A DNA stretch of 64,000 bases from an uncultured Gammaproteobacteria bacterium (GCA_937899415.1 CALBPI010000062.1:124001-188000), one strand, 5' to 3'. Positions 35,965 to 46,000 are shown, counted from the first letter of the stretch. A program made the numbers and translations. Notes: generated from the letters alone by a model not told the origin.

Positions 35965-37713
35965 ATGGTGCGTACCGCCCGCACCAATCCGCACCGCGAC
36001 CTGTTCGCTGGCCTGGGGCCGCCGGCGCCACCTGCGCAACACCCCGAGACGGCGACCACCCCCCCGGTTGCCTCCGAGGTGGCTTCCGAGGTTGCGCCCG
36101 ACAGCCGGCGGGTGCGTGCCTCGGTCTGGGTGTGCGTGCAGTTTCCGGGCCTGCCGCTGCAGGCCGTACGCGCCCAGTGCGAGCCGGGTGGTGGACGTGC
36201 TCATGTCGTTGTCGACAACGACCGCCAGCGCACAGTCATCGCCCGGGACCGCGCCGCGCGTGGTGCAGGTATCGTGCCTGGCCAGCGACTCAAGGCGGCC
36301 ATGGCACTGGCTTCCGACGCCACCATCATCGACCGCGATGTCGTGGCCGAGGCGGCGTTGCTCGAAGACATCGCGCGCGACCTCATCGCGTTCAGTGCCA
36401 CAGTATCGCTGGCGCCACCCCAGGCCGTGCTTATCGAGGTGCGGGGCAGCCTGCGCCTGTTCGGTGGCATCGCGGCACTGCTCGAGCGGCTCACGCAGCA
36501 GCTGCACACGCGCGGCTGCCACCTGCGCTACAGCGTTGCACCAACGGCGACGGCCGCCACCTGGCTGGCGCTGGCCGGTGCGGCGCCTGATCCCGATGAG
36601 GTGGTTGCCAACGGGGTGGCCGCGGGCAGCTACCTGCGGGCGCTCAATGCGCTCGACATCGGCGTTACGGGCTGGCCTTCCCAAACCGTGGCGGCATTGC
36701 GCGAGATGGGTGTGGCGACGATTGCGGATTGCCGGCGTCTGCCGCGCGCGGGTCTGGCGCGGCGCTTCGGGCCGGCGCCCCTACACGCGCTGGCGCAGGC
36801 GTTCGGTGAACTGCCCGAAGTGCGTCAGCACGTCGAGGCGCGTCAGCAGTTCGAGTCGTTGCTGCAGCTCGAGGCCGAGATCGAGGCCGCGCCGCAGCTC
36901 CACCTCGGTTGCGAACGTCTGCTCGGCGAGCTCGAGGACTGGCTGCGGCGCCGGCAGGGCGCCGTGCGGCAGCTCGCCTTTCGCTTTCACGGCTGGCGCG
37001 GACTGGCCGGTGTGCTCGACATCGCGCTCTCGGCGCCGGGCCACAGGCTCGCCGACTGGCAGCGCCTGCTGGCCGCACACCTCGAGCGGTGCACGTTGTC
37101 GCAGCCGGCCGTGGCCGTGTCGCTGGCCGCGCAGATCAGCGATCCGTTGGGTGCTCGTGCTGCGGCGCTGGCATTCGAGCCCGGCCAGACCTCGGTGCCC
37201 GATGCGCCCGAGCTGCACGCGCTGCTGGACCGGCTGCAGGCGCGCCTGGGCGAGTGTTCGGTGCAGGCGCTACGCCATGTCGCCGAGCACCGCCCCGAGT
37301 ACGCCTCACGCACCGTGACGCCCGATGCCGGCACCCACGCAGGCAACGCTTCCGGTGCGTCCCTGCCTGCGGCCTGGGTGTTGCGCGATGTGCCGGCCGG
37401 CGTGCTCGCGCTGCAGCGCGAGGCGGCGTTGTTACTGCAACGGCCGCTGTGGCTGACGGGCCGGCCTGTGGCGTTGACCACGGTCGCCGGGGTCCCCCAT
37501 TTCGAAGGCGCGCTGACGCTGCGCCACGGTCCCGAGCGCATCGCCTCGGGTTGGTGGGAAAACGCGCAGGCGGGCGAGGCCGACGTGGCTGACGACAACC
37601 GGGCGCGCGACTATTTCGTGGCCGAGAACCCGGCCGGGGTCCGGCTCTGGATCTTCCGTGAGCGTATCGATGACACCGAGGTGCGCTGGCGGCTGCACGG
37701 CATCTTCGGCTGA
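35965..37713 (+). CDS. imuB: ImuB, catalytically inactive Y-family polymerase homologue
   Basis: A 582-residue protein with a Y-family fold. The usual metal-binding acids are missing: the N-terminal motif reads VWVCVQFPGLPLQAV instead of D-x-D, and the second reads LIEVRGSLRLFGG rather than S-x-DE. It is therefore a scaffold, not a polymerase. Near residue 488, LLLQRPLWLTG resembles the beta-clamp-binding motif of ImuB (Q-x-P-L-W). A Pro-rich N-terminal extension of about 50 residues precedes the fold. It links ImuA and DnaE2 to the sliding clamp. TGATG joins it to dnaE2. Confidence 0.92.
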   Translation: MVRTARTNPHRDLFAGLGPPAPPAQHPETATTPPVASEVASEVAPDSRRVRASVWVCVQFPGLPLQAVRAQCEPGGGRAHVVVDNDRQRTVIARDRAARGAGIVPGQRLKAAMALASDATIIDRDVVAEAALLEDIARDLIAFSATVSLAPPQAVLIEVRGSLRLFGGIAALLERLTQQLHTRGCHLRYSVAPTATAATWLALAGAAPDPDEVVANGVAAGSYLRALNALDIGVTGWPSQTVAALREMGVATIADCRRLPRAGLARRFGPAPLHALAQAFGELPEVRQHVEARQQFESLLQLEAEIEAAPQLHLGCERLLGELEDWLRRRQGAVRQLAFRFHGWRGLAGVLDIALSAPGHRLADWQRLLAAHLERCTLSQPAVAVSLAAQISDPLGARAAALAFEPGQTSVPDAPELHALLDRLQARLGECSVQALRHVAEHRPEYASRTVTPDAGTHAGNASGASLPAAWVLRDVPAGVLALQREAALLLQRPLWLTGRPVALTTVAGVPHFEGALTLRHGPERIASGWWENAQAGEADVADDNRARDYFVAENPAGVRLWIFRERIDDTEVRWRLHGIFG

Positions 37714-40700
37714 TGGCGGCCGGCTACGCCGAGCTGCACGCGCTCAGTAATTTCACGTTCCTGCGCGGCGCCTCGCACCCCGAGGAACTGGTCGCGCAGG
37801 CTGATGCGCTGGGATACACGGCACTGGCCGTCACCGATGCCTGTTCGCTGTCGGGCATCGTGCGCGCACACGCCGCGGCCAAGTCGGCATCGCTCAAACT
37901 CATCACGGGTGCTGAGTTCCAACTCGAAGACGGTCCCCGGCTCGTGTTGCACGCGCTCTCGCGGCGCGGCTACGCGGGGCTGTGTCGACTCATCACCGCA
38001 GCCCGGCGTGCGGCACCCAAGGGCGACTACCGGCTCACGGCGGGGATGGTGCAGGACATTGCGGCCGGCGATGAGGGACGCACGCTGACCGACTGCACGG
38101 CGCTCTGGCTGCCCGGCAACGACTTTTCACTGGGCGACGATGCGGACTGGCTTACGGGGCTGTTCCCGGGTCGGCTCTGGATTGCGGCCGAGCTGTTCCC
38201 CGACGGCATGCACCGCCTGCGCCTCGAGGCGCTGCGTCGCACGAGCGCGCGCTACGGCTTGCCACTCGTCGCCGCGGGTGACGTGCACATGCATTGCCGC
38301 GAACGTCGTGCGCTGCAGGACACGCTGACGGCGGTCCGGCTCAAGACCACGGTGCACGAGGCCGGCTACGCACTGCACGCCAATGCCGAGCGCCACCTGC
38401 GCCGACGTGCTGTGCTCGAGGCCGTGTACCCGGCGCCGCTGCTTGCCGAGACGCTGGCCATCGCCGAGCGTGTCGACTTCTCGCTTGATGAGCTGGCTTA
38501 CGAATACCCGCGCGAACTTGTACCCGAGCACGAGACCCCGGCGGGCTGGCTCGCACGACTGACCTGGCAGGGTGCGGCACGGCGTTGGCCCGACGGCGTG
38601 CCCGCGAGCACGCGTGCGCAGGTCGAGCACGAGCTCGCGCTCATCGCCGAGCTCAACTACGAGCCGTATTTCCTGACGGTGTATGACATCGTCAACTGGG
38701 CGCGCGAGCACGCCATCCTTTGCCAGGGCCGCGGCTCGGCGGCCAACTCGGCCGTGTGCTTCTGCCTCGGCATCACCGAGGTCGACCCCGCGCGCCAGTC
38801 GACACTGTTCGAGCGCTTCATCTCCAAGGAGCGTAACGAGCCGCCCGACATCGATGTCGACTTCGAACATCAGCGCCGCGAAGAGGTGATCCAGTACATC
38901 TATTCGAAGTACGGCCGGGATCGCGCGGCGCTGGCGGCCACGGTCATCTGTTACCGCCCGCGCAGTGCGATGCGCGACGTGGGCAAGGCACTGGGCCTGG
39001 CCGACCTGCAGGTCGACCGGCTGGCGCGCAGCATGCAGTGGTGGGACGGCGATGTGGTCGATCCCGAGCGCGTGCGCGACGCGGGGCTCGACCCGCACAA
39101 CCCGCTCATCGCGCGGCTTATCGGGCTCGTGAGCGCGCTCATCGGTTTTCCGCGCCACCTGTCACAGCACGTGGGCGGGTTTGTCATCAGCGAAGGTCGT
39201 CTTGACGAGCTCGTGCCTGTCGAAAACGCGAGCATGCCCGAGCGCACTGTGATCCAGTGGGAAAAGGACGACCTCGAGGCGTTGGGTTTGCTCAAGGTCG
39301 ACGTGCTCGGGCTTGGCATGCTCAGTGCGATCCGCCGCTGCTTCGACCTCATCGCGGTGCATCACGACCGGCGCTACACACTGGCCACGGTGCCCGCCGA
39401 GGACCGCGCCACCTACGACATGATTTGCAAGGCCGACACGATGGGCGTGTTTCAGATCGAGTCGCGCGCGCAGATGAGCATGCTGCCGCGCCTTCGGCCC
39501 CGCAACTTCTACGATCTCGTTATCGAGGTTGCGATCATCCGCCCCGGACCGATCCAGGGCGACATGGTGCACCCCTTCCTGCGGCGGCGGAACGGTGAAG
39601 AACCTGTCACCTATCCGAGCCCCGAGGTTGAAGGCGTGCTCGAGCGTACGCTCGGCGTGCCCATCTTCCAGGAACAGGTCATGGAGCTGGCCGTGGTGGC
39701 GGCGGGCTTCAGCCCGGGTGAGGCCGACAGTCTGCGCCGCGCCATGGCCGCCTGGAAGCGCAAGGGTGGGCTCGGGCCGTTCGAGGAAAAGCTCAAACGG
39801 GGCATGCACGAGCGCGGCTACAGTGAGCGGTTCGCGAACCAGATCTTCGAGCAGATCAAGGGCTTTGGTAACTATGGCTTTCCCGAGTCACATTCGGCGA
39901 GCTTCGCGCTGCTTGTGTACGTGTCGTGCTGGCTCAAGCGGCACTATCCGGCCGCGTTCATCTGTGCGCTCATCAACAGCCAGCCCATGGGGTTCTACAG
40001 TGCGTCGCAGCTCACGCAGATGGTGCGTCGCAACCACGGCGTCGAAGTGCGGCCCGTCGACGTACGCCACAGCCACTGGGACTGCACGCTTGAGCCGTGC
40101 GAGGAAGGCGGTCCCGCGCTTCGGCTGGGTCTGCGCCTCGTGAAGGGATTCGGCGATGTCGCCGCGGAACGACTGCAGCGCGTTCGTGAGGGGCAGGGTT
40201 TCCGCACGGTGCAGGAGATGGCCACACGCGCGCAGCTCAACCGCGCCGAGCTGGGCGCGCTGGCGGCGGCGAACGCCTTGTCGCGACTGGCGGGTCACCG
40301 CCATCTCGCGCGCTGGCAGGTGGCCGGCGTCGAGCGCCAGGACGACCTGCTCAAGGGCATCGAGGTGCGCGAGGCGACGCCCATGCTGCGTGCGCCCAGC
40401 GAGGCGCAGGACATCGTCGCCGACTACCAGCACCTGGGCCTGACGCTGGGGCGTCATCCCATGGCGCTGTTGCGCTCACGCTTCGAGGGGCACGGGTTCC
40501 TGACGGCTGACGCCCTCGTGGATTGTGCCGACGGGCGGCCCGTGCAGGTTGCGGGCATTGTGGTCACACGGCAGCGTCCCGGCAGTGCCAATGGCGTTAA
40601 CTTCGTCACGCTCGAGGACGAAACGGGCTACATCAACCTCGTGATCTGGCAAGACCTTGCCGAAACGCAACGGCGCGTGCTCGTTGGCGCGCGGCTCATG

Positions 40701-40817
40701 GCTGCGGCAGGAACAGTGCAAAAGCAGGGCGATGTCATTCACGTCGTGGCGCGTGAACTGCGCGACTACAACAGTCTGCTCGGCGAGCTGACCACCGTGT
40801 CGCGCGACTTTCACTAA
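37713..40817 (+). CDS. dnaE2: Error-prone DNA polymerase DnaE2
   Basis: A 1,034-residue C-family polymerase. The N-terminal PHP domain starts with YAELHALSNFTFLRGASHPEEL, the hallmark of DnaE2. The catalytic Asp pair is in PPDIDVDFEHQRREE, with a third acid in LLKVDVLGLG. Helix-hairpin-helix and OB-fold regions (VQVAGIVVTRQRPGSANG) complete it. It is the polymerase of the ImuABC mutasome and causes most damage-induced mutagenesis in species that have it. The ATG overlaps imuB by one base. Confidence 0.95.
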   Translation: MAAGYAELHALSNFTFLRGASHPEELVAQADALGYTALAVTDACSLSGIVRAHAAAKSASLKLITGAEFQLEDGPRLVLHALSRRGYAGLCRLITAARRAAPKGDYRLTAGMVQDIAAGDEGRTLTDCTALWLPGNDFSLGDDADWLTGLFPGRLWIAAELFPDGMHRLRLEALRRTSARYGLPLVAAGDVHMHCRERRALQDTLTAVRLKTTVHEAGYALHANAERHLRRRAVLEAVYPAPLLAETLAIAERVDFSLDELAYEYPRELVPEHETPAGWLARLTWQGAARRWPDGVPASTRAQVEHELALIAELNYEPYFLTVYDIVNWAREHAILCQGRGSAANSAVCFCLGITEVDPARQSTLFERFISKERNEPPDIDVDFEHQRREEVIQYIYSKYGRDRAALAATVICYRPRSAMRDVGKALGLADLQVDRLARSMQWWDGDVVDPERVRDAGLDPHNPLIARLIGLVSALIGFPRHLSQHVGGFVISEGRLDELVPVENASMPERTVIQWEKDDLEALGLLKVDVLGLGMLSAIRRCFDLIAVHHDRRYTLATVPAEDRATYDMICKADTMGVFQIESRAQMSMLPRLRPRNFYDLVIEVAIIRPGPIQGDMVHPFLRRRNGEEPVTYPSPEVEGVLERTLGVPIFQEQVMELAVVAAGFSPGEADSLRRAMAAWKRKGGLGPFEEKLKRGMHERGYSERFANQIFEQIKGFGNYGFPESHSASFALLVYVSCWLKRHYPAAFICALINSQPMGFYSASQLTQMVRRNHGVEVRPVDVRHSHWDCTLEPCEEGGPALRLGLRLVKGFGDVAAERLQRVREGQGFRTVQEMATRAQLNRAELGALAAANALSRLAGHRHLARWQVAGVERQDDLLKGIEVREATPMLRAPSEAQDIVADYQHLGLTLGRHPMALLRSRFEGHGFLTADALVDCADGRPVQVAGIVVTRQRPGSANGVNFVTLEDETGYINLVIWQDLAETQRRVLVGARLMAAAGTVQKQGDVIHVVARELRDYNSLLGELTTVSRDFH

Positions 40818-40844
40818 GGGACGCGGGTGCGCCGGGCGAGAGGC

Positions 40845-41129
40845 TCAGTTCGCTTCGAGATCGTCGATGCCGAAGTCGTCGTCTTCGTCGAGCAGGCGGT
40901 TGAGCCGCTTTTCTTCGAGCAGCGCCTCGAGCCGGCGGCGTGCGGCCGCGCCGTCCTTACCCGGGTCTTTCGCCTGCTCGATGTCGGCGACAAGTTCCTC
41001 GACGTTGACTTCAACAGACATGCCGCCGACGTTATCGCCGGCTTCAATGACGATGGTCTCCGAAAAGTCCTTGTCGTCTTCCCCGTCGTCGATGTCGTCT
41101 TCGGGTGTATCTCTTTCTTCACTGATCAT
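40845..41129 (-). CDS. Small acidic protein of unknown function
   Basis: A 94-residue, very acidic protein from ATG 41129, with GGGG six bases upstream; the track start is 12 bases earlier. The N-terminus is DERDTPEDDID-like, the centre has MSVEVNVEELVADIEQAKDPG, and RRRLEALLEEKRLNRLLDEDDD gives a helix with an acidic end. No domain is recognised. It lies between dnaE2 (convergent) and gspF, each on a different strand or separated by more than 100 bp, so it is probably monocistronic. Confidence 0.7.
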   Translation of the reverse strand: MISEERDTPEDDIDDGEDDKDFSETIVIEAGDNVGGMSVEVNVEELVADIEQAKDPGKDGAAARRRLEALLEEKRLNRLLDEDDDFGIDDLEAN

Positions 41130-41234
41130 GCACGTCCCCAAGAGCGGCTCACAGTGTTGGGTTGTCGCGAATATAAACCCGTGCTTCGCGCGCGTGCAAC
41201 TACGTTGTCGACAGATTGCGAACTCGCGCGTGAG

Positions 41235-42452
41235 CTAGCCCACAAGCTCGTTCATATTGAAGATCGGCAACAGGATCGCCAGCACGATGAGCAGCACGAC
41301 AATGCCCATGATGACGATGATCAGGGGTTCGATAATACTCATGAGTGCGGAGATCAGGCTGTCCGACTCGCGCTCCTGGTTGACGGCTGCGCGCTCGAGC
41401 ATTTCGTCGAGACGGCCGCTGGCTTCACCACTTGAAATCAGGTGAATGGTCATAGGCGGAAACACGCCGCGCTCGCCAAGTGAGCGGCTGATAGGTGCGC
41501 CCTCACGAATGCGAACGGCAGCCTCGTCAACGGCTTCGCGCATCGGCACGTTCGATATGACCTCGCCGGCAATACGCAGCGACTCGAGTACGGGGACGCC
41601 GCTGGCCGCGAGGATCGCCAACGTACGCATGAAGCGCGCCGTGTTCAGGCCGCGTGTGAGCCGCCCGAAGACGGGCATGCGCAGTTTCGTACCGTGCCAG
41701 CGCTTCTTGGGCCCGGGTTGGGCCAGCAGCAGCCGGATGCCGATGAACCCTGCGACTGCGCCCATAATCAGGAGCCACCACCAGGCTTGCACAAACTCGC
41801 TGAGACCGATCAGAGCGCGCGTGAGGCCAGGCAATTGGTTGCCTGTCGACACGAAGACGCTAACGATCTTCGGCACGACATAGGACAGCATGAAGGCGAC
41901 CACGGCCAGCGACATGAGTACGAGCAGAATCGGGTAGACGAGCGCTGTCTTGGCCTTCTGCGACAGGTTCTGGCGGTTTTCGGTGTAGTCGGCCAGCCGG
42001 TCGAGCACGTTGTCGAGTTTGCCGGATTGTTCGCCGGCATCGACGGTTGCGCGGAACATGGCCGGGAAGGCCTGCGGGAATTCGGCCAGGCTACCGGCCA
42101 GCGAATAGCCTTCGCGGACCCGGGCGCGTACGCCCATGATGATGCTGCGCGTTTTCGACTGCTCCGACTGGTCGGCAATGGCCTGCAGGGCTTCTTCAAG
42201 CGGCAGGCCCGCTTGCGACAGCGTCGCCAGCTGGCGCGTAACGAGCGCGAGTTCGGCGCCCGACAGGGCACGACGGATCGTGACGCGTTTTTTGTCGTCG
42301 CTGCGCCCGCGCGTTGCAACGGGATCGACGGACAGCGGCGTCAGTGACTGTTCGCGCAGCGCGCCGCGCACGGCACGCGCCGTGTCTCCCTCGAGCACCC
42401 CTTTGCGTTGCTTGCCGCGGGGGTCGAGTGCGATGTATTCGAAAGCGGCCAT
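41235..42452 (-). CDS. gspF: Type II secretion inner-membrane protein GspF
   Basis: A 405-residue polytopic protein. AAFEYIALDPRGKQRKGVLEGDTARA is the N-terminal start. Two T2SSF domains follow (about 70-195 and 275-400), each with a membrane helix: YPILLVLMSLAVVAFMLSYVVP and LIVIMGIVVLLIVLAILLPIF. It links the ATPase GspE to pseudopilus assembly. It is the last gene in the run gspC-D-E-F; the pseudopilins and GspL-N are not in this window. 19 bp separate it from gspE. Confidence 0.95.
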   Translation of the reverse strand: MAAFEYIALDPRGKQRKGVLEGDTARAVRGALREQSLTPLSVDPVATRGRSDDKKRVTIRRALSGAELALVTRQLATLSQAGLPLEEALQAIADQSEQSKTRSIIMGVRARVREGYSLAGSLAEFPQAFPAMFRATVDAGEQSGKLDNVLDRLADYTENRQNLSQKAKTALVYPILLVLMSLAVVAFMLSYVVPKIVSVFVSTGNQLPGLTRALIGLSEFVQAWWWLLIMGAVAGFIGIRLLLAQPGPKKRWHGTKLRMPVFGRLTRGLNTARFMRTLAILAASGVPVLESLRIAGEVISNVPMREAVDEAAVRIREGAPISRSLGERGVFPPMTIHLISSGEASGRLDEMLERAAVNQERESDSLISALMSIIEPLIIVIMGIVVLLIVLAILLPIFNMNELVG

Positions 42453-42471
42453 GACTCAGACGTCTCGCGCG

Positions 42472-44001
42472 TCAGTCATCGCGCGTGACCCGCAATACCT
42501 CTTCCAGTGTCGTGATGCCCTGAAGCACCTTGGCGCGGCCATCGGCACGAATACTGGGGCCACGTTCTCGCGCGTAGCGTTCGAGCTCATGTTCACCCGA
42601 GCCATCGTGAATCATGGTGCGCATCGTGTCATCGACGGTCACGAGTTCGTAGATGCCCGAGCGACCACGAAACGCCATGGGATCGTCGGCCGGCGGGCGG
42701 TATAGCGTCGGACGTTGCTCGCGGCTGACGCGCAGCATGTCGCATTCAGCGTCGCTGGCCGGGTAGGCCTCGCAACGCTCCGAATCGAGTGTGCGCACGA
42801 GGCGCTGTGACAGCACGCCGATGAGGCTCGACGACAGCAAAAACGGCTCGACGCCCATGTCGCGCAGTCGGGTCACGGCGCCCACGGCTGTGTTGGTGTG
42901 CAGGGTGGAGAGTACGAGGTGACCGGTGAGCGAAGCCTGGACAGCGATTTCCGCCGTTTCGAGGTCGCGAATCTCACCGACCATCACCACGTCAGGGTCC
43001 TGGCGCAGAATGGCGCGGAGTCCGCGCGCGAAGGTCATGTCGACCTTGGTGTTGACCTGCGACTGACCGATGCCATCGATGTAGTACTCGATGGGGTCTT
43101 CGACGGTCATGATGTTGCGCGTTGCGTTGTTGATGCGCTCGAGCGCCGCGTACAGCGTGGTCGTTTTACCCGAACCCGTCGGGCCTGTGACGAGAATGAT
43201 GCCGTGCGGCTTGTGGATCAGCGCGTCGATGTTGCGTTGGTCATCGGCGCGCATGCCCAGCTGCGCGAGATCAAGTCGACCGGCCTGCTTGTCGAGCAGA
43301 CGCATGACCACGCGCTCGCCATGACCGGACGGCATCGTCGAAACGCGTACGTCTACGGCACGACCCGCAACACGCAGCGAGATATGGCCGTCCTGCGGCA
43401 GGCGCTTCTCGGCAATGTCGAGTTTCGACATGACCTTGATGCGGGAAACGAGCAGGGGTGAGACGCCGCGCGCGGTCTGCAGTACTTCGCGCAGCACGCC
43501 GTCGATGCGCATCCGCACGATGAGCCGGTTCTCGTAGGGCTCGATGTGAATATCCGAGGCGTTTTCCTTGATGGCCTCGGTGAGCAACGCATTGATGAGG
43601 CGAATGATGGGCGCCTCGTCGTCAGATTCGAGCAGGTCCGACTGTTCGGGCAGGTCCTGCGCCAGCATGAGCAGGTCGGTCTCTTCCTCGAACCCGTCCA
43701 TCATCTGCATGGCGGGGCCCGTACCGCGCTCGTAGGCCTGCTGCAGTTCCATGTCAAACTGCGCTTCGCTCACGCGCTCGATGTTCAGCGTCTGACCCAG
43801 GAAGCGTTGCGCTTCAGCCAGGCTCGCGAGGCTGGCGCCTTCACGGTAGAGCAGGGCCTCGGGCACGCCATCCTGTTCGCGCACGAGCAGGCCGTGGCGC
43901 TTCGCGAACGAGAAGGGCAACTGCGTTTTGGTCGCGGTTTCCTCTTCCACGGCCAGTGTGCTGATCGTCTCGTCTTCTAACGTGTCCGTGGTGACCGCCA
44001 T
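42472..44001 (-). CDS. gspE: Type II secretion ATPase GspE
   Basis: A 509-residue hexameric ATPase from ATG 44001, which has GGAGG eight bases upstream; the track ORF is longer. N-terminal domain about 1-130, then IIRLINALLTEAIKENASDIHIEPYE, Walker A GPTGSGKTTTLYAAL, the Asp box VEDPIEYY, Walker B ILRQDPDVVMVGEIRD and the His box LVLSTLHTN. Unusually, both Cys pairs of the zinc-binding insert are gone: RTLDSERCEAY replaces RTLCPxCxxxY, and RPPADDPMAFRGR replaces the GCxxCxxTGYRGR type. It drives pseudopilus assembly. Confidence 0.95.
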   Translation of the reverse strand: MAVTTDTLEDETISTLAVEEETATKTQLPFSFAKRHGLLVREQDGVPEALLYREGASLASLAEAQRFLGQTLNIERVSEAQFDMELQQAYERGTGPAMQMMDGFEEETDLLMLAQDLPEQSDLLESDDEAPIIRLINALLTEAIKENASDIHIEPYENRLIVRMRIDGVLREVLQTARGVSPLLVSRIKVMSKLDIAEKRLPQDGHISLRVAGRAVDVRVSTMPSGHGERVVMRLLDKQAGRLDLAQLGMRADDQRNIDALIHKPHGIILVTGPTGSGKTTTLYAALERINNATRNIMTVEDPIEYYIDGIGQSQVNTKVDMTFARGLRAILRQDPDVVMVGEIRDLETAEIAVQASLTGHLVLSTLHTNTAVGAVTRLRDMGVEPFLLSSSLIGVLSQRLVRTLDSERCEAYPASDAECDMLRVSREQRPTLYRPPADDPMAFRGRSGIYELVTVDDTMRTMIHDGSGEHELERYARERGPSIRADGRAKVLQGITTLEEVLRVTRDD

Positions 44002-44017
44002 CGTGCCTGCCTCCGGC

Positions 44018-46000
44018 TTACTCGCCGCCGCTGTCTTCCTGCATGATATCGGCAGGTGGCTGTGTTGGTGGAGTGTCGCGCACCTGCTCTTCAAGTGGCG
44101 GCAGCGTCGGGCGCACAGCGTCACGAATGAGCGGTACGCTTCGGTCACCCTGCTGCAGGTTGCGCAGGTAGTTGTACTTCTCGCCCGTCACCTGCATCGA
44201 GCCGATGCCATCGAGAAGGATCTTGGGTTTGATGAAGACCATGAGGTTGGTCTTGATCTTCTCCGAGGTGCGAGAGCGGAACAGGTTGCCGATGATCGGA
44301 ATGCTGCCCAGCACGGGTACGCGCTGATCGGTCTCGAGCACCTGGTCGTCAATGAGGCCGCCCAGCACAAGGATGCCGCCATCCTCGACGATAACCGAGG
44401 TCTCGATGAGGCGGGTGTTTGTGATCAGGTCGACGGCGCCGGCGCTGGAGCTCAGGCTTGAGATCTCCTGAGTGATCTCGAGCAAGATCGTGCCGTCGTC
44501 GGTGATCTGCGGTGTGAGCTGCAGGTTGGTGCCGACCTGCTCGCGGTTGACGGTCTGGAACGGATTCACGGCGCCGGCGTTGTTGCCGCCCGTGTTGGTG
44601 AACTGGCCCGTGATGAACGGCACTTCCTGACCGATCTCGATCTTCGCCTCTTCGTTGTCCATCGTGACGATGACGGGCGTCGAGATCACGTTCGTATTGG
44701 CGTCGCCCTGCAGCGCATTGAGGATCGCGGCAAAACTCACACCCGAATCCGATATGCGGCCCACTCCTAACGTGATGCCCTCGGAGATCGCGCCGGCCAG
44801 GGCTGCGGCATCGTTACCTTCGCTGGCACCGGCCAGCGGCACGATGCGGCTGCCTGCGGAGGCGAAGTCCGTAACGCCCACAATATTGTCGTCGTTGCTG
44901 CCATCGAGTGCCCAGGTCACGCCCAGCTGCGAGTCGCGGTTGATGTTGACCTCGACGATCAGAGCCTCGACGAGCACTTGTGCTCGGCGAATGTCGAGCT
45001 TGTCGACGACCGACATGATCGAACGCATCGACGCGGGCGGTGCCGTGATGACGAGTGCGTTGGTGATTTCATCGGCCCAGATGTTGACCTCAATGTCTGC
45101 GTTCGCCGCCGTCTCCTGGCCCTCGGCACTCTGTACCTGGCCCTGCAGCTTACCCGCGAGGTCTTCTGCGTTGGCGTATTTGAGGTAGCGTACCTGGGTG
45201 TCGCCACCGGCTTCGCGCGGCGTATCGAGATGTGCGATGAGTGTGCGGATCTTGACGCGGTCAGCGGGTACGCCGCTGATGAGCACGCTGTTGGTGCGCC
45301 CGTCAGCGACGAGGTTTATGGGTGCGCTGGCACCCGCCTCGACGCGGTTGCCGCCGTTGAGCGCGTTGATCGTCGTGACGATGTCTGTGGCCGACGCGTA
45401 GGTCAGCGGCACCACCTCGACATCGGCGTCGATGGGCCTGTCAATCTGGCGCAGCAGGTACCGAATCCGATTCACGTTGCGCTGCGTGTCGCTGATGATC
45501 AGCGAGTTTGAGCTGGCCTGCGCCGCCAAGTGGGCGTTGCTGGGAAGCAGCGGACGCAAGACCGGCACCAGCTGTGCGGCCGACACGTTTTCGACACGCA
45601 ACACCGTGGTGACCGTCTCGTCGGCAAGCGCGCCCGTGACATTGGCCGGCGCCTGGCGCGCGTTGGCGTTGGGTACGATGCGCGTCACGCTGCCCGCTTC
45701 GATGGCCACGAAGTTGTTGACCTCGAGCAGCTGCAGGAAGGCCAGGTAGAACTCCTCGGCGTTCATGGGCTCGCTGGCGATGAGCGTCACTTTGGCATTG
45801 ACGCGCGGGTCGACGATGAACGTGCGGCCCGTGGCCATTTGCACCGCATCGATAACCGCCTTGATATCGGTCTCACGATAGTTCGGCGTGATTTCATCGA
45901 TGCCCTGCGCCAGGACGCCTTGTGCGGTGGTCAGCGCAGTGGCAAGCGCCAGTGCTGCGACGATCAGGCGCTGCCGGGGCGCGCGTTGCGAGTGGTTCAT
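44018..46000 (-). CDS. gspD: Type II secretion secretin GspD
   Basis: A 660-residue outer-membrane secretin. The signal peptide (LIVAALALATALTTAQGVLAQ) leads to an N0 domain (DEITPNYRETDIKAVIDAVQMATG), three N-domains ending near residue 345, and the C-terminal secretin domain with VISTPVIVTMDNEEAKIEIGQEVPF and LGSIPIIGNLFRS. A C-terminal S-like tail with many Pro/Gln residues follows. It forms the exit channel for folded proteins. Its ATG overlaps the gspC stop (ATGA), and gspE starts 16 bp beyond its stop. Confidence 0.95.
   Translation of the reverse strand: MNHSQRAPRQRLIVAALALATALTTAQGVLAQGIDEITPNYRETDIKAVIDAVQMATGRTFIVDPRVNAKVTLIASEPMNAEEFYLAFLQLLEVNNFVAIEAGSVTRIVPNANARQAPANVTGALADETVTTVLRVENVSAAQLVPVLRPLLPSNAHLAAQASSNSLIISDTQRNVNRIRYLLRQIDRPIDADVEVVPLTYASATDIVTTINALNGGNRVEAGASAPINLVADGRTNSVLISGVPADRVKIRTLIAHLDTPREAGGDTQVRYLKYANAEDLAGKLQGQVQSAEGQETAANADIEVNIWADEITNALVITAPPASMRSIMSVVDKLDIRRAQVLVEALIVEVNINRDSQLGVTWALDGSNDDNIVGVTDFASAGSRIVPLAGASEGNDAAALAGAISEGITLGVGRISDSGVSFAAILNALQGDANTNVISTPVIVTMDNEEAKIEIGQEVPFITGQFTNTGGNNAGAVNPFQTVNREQVGTNLQLTPQITDDGTILLEITQEISSLSSSAGAVDLITNTRLIETSVIVEDGGILVLGGLIDDQVLETDQRVPVLGSIPIIGNLFRSRTSEKIKTNLMVFIKPKILLDGIGSMQVTGEKYNYLRNLQQGDRSVPLIRDAVRPTLPPLEEQVRDTPPTQPPADIMQEDSGGE

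Noticed and set aside
38127-39158. 343-aa minus-strand ORF
   Set aside because: Antisense to the DnaE2 catalytic region with no recognisable features.
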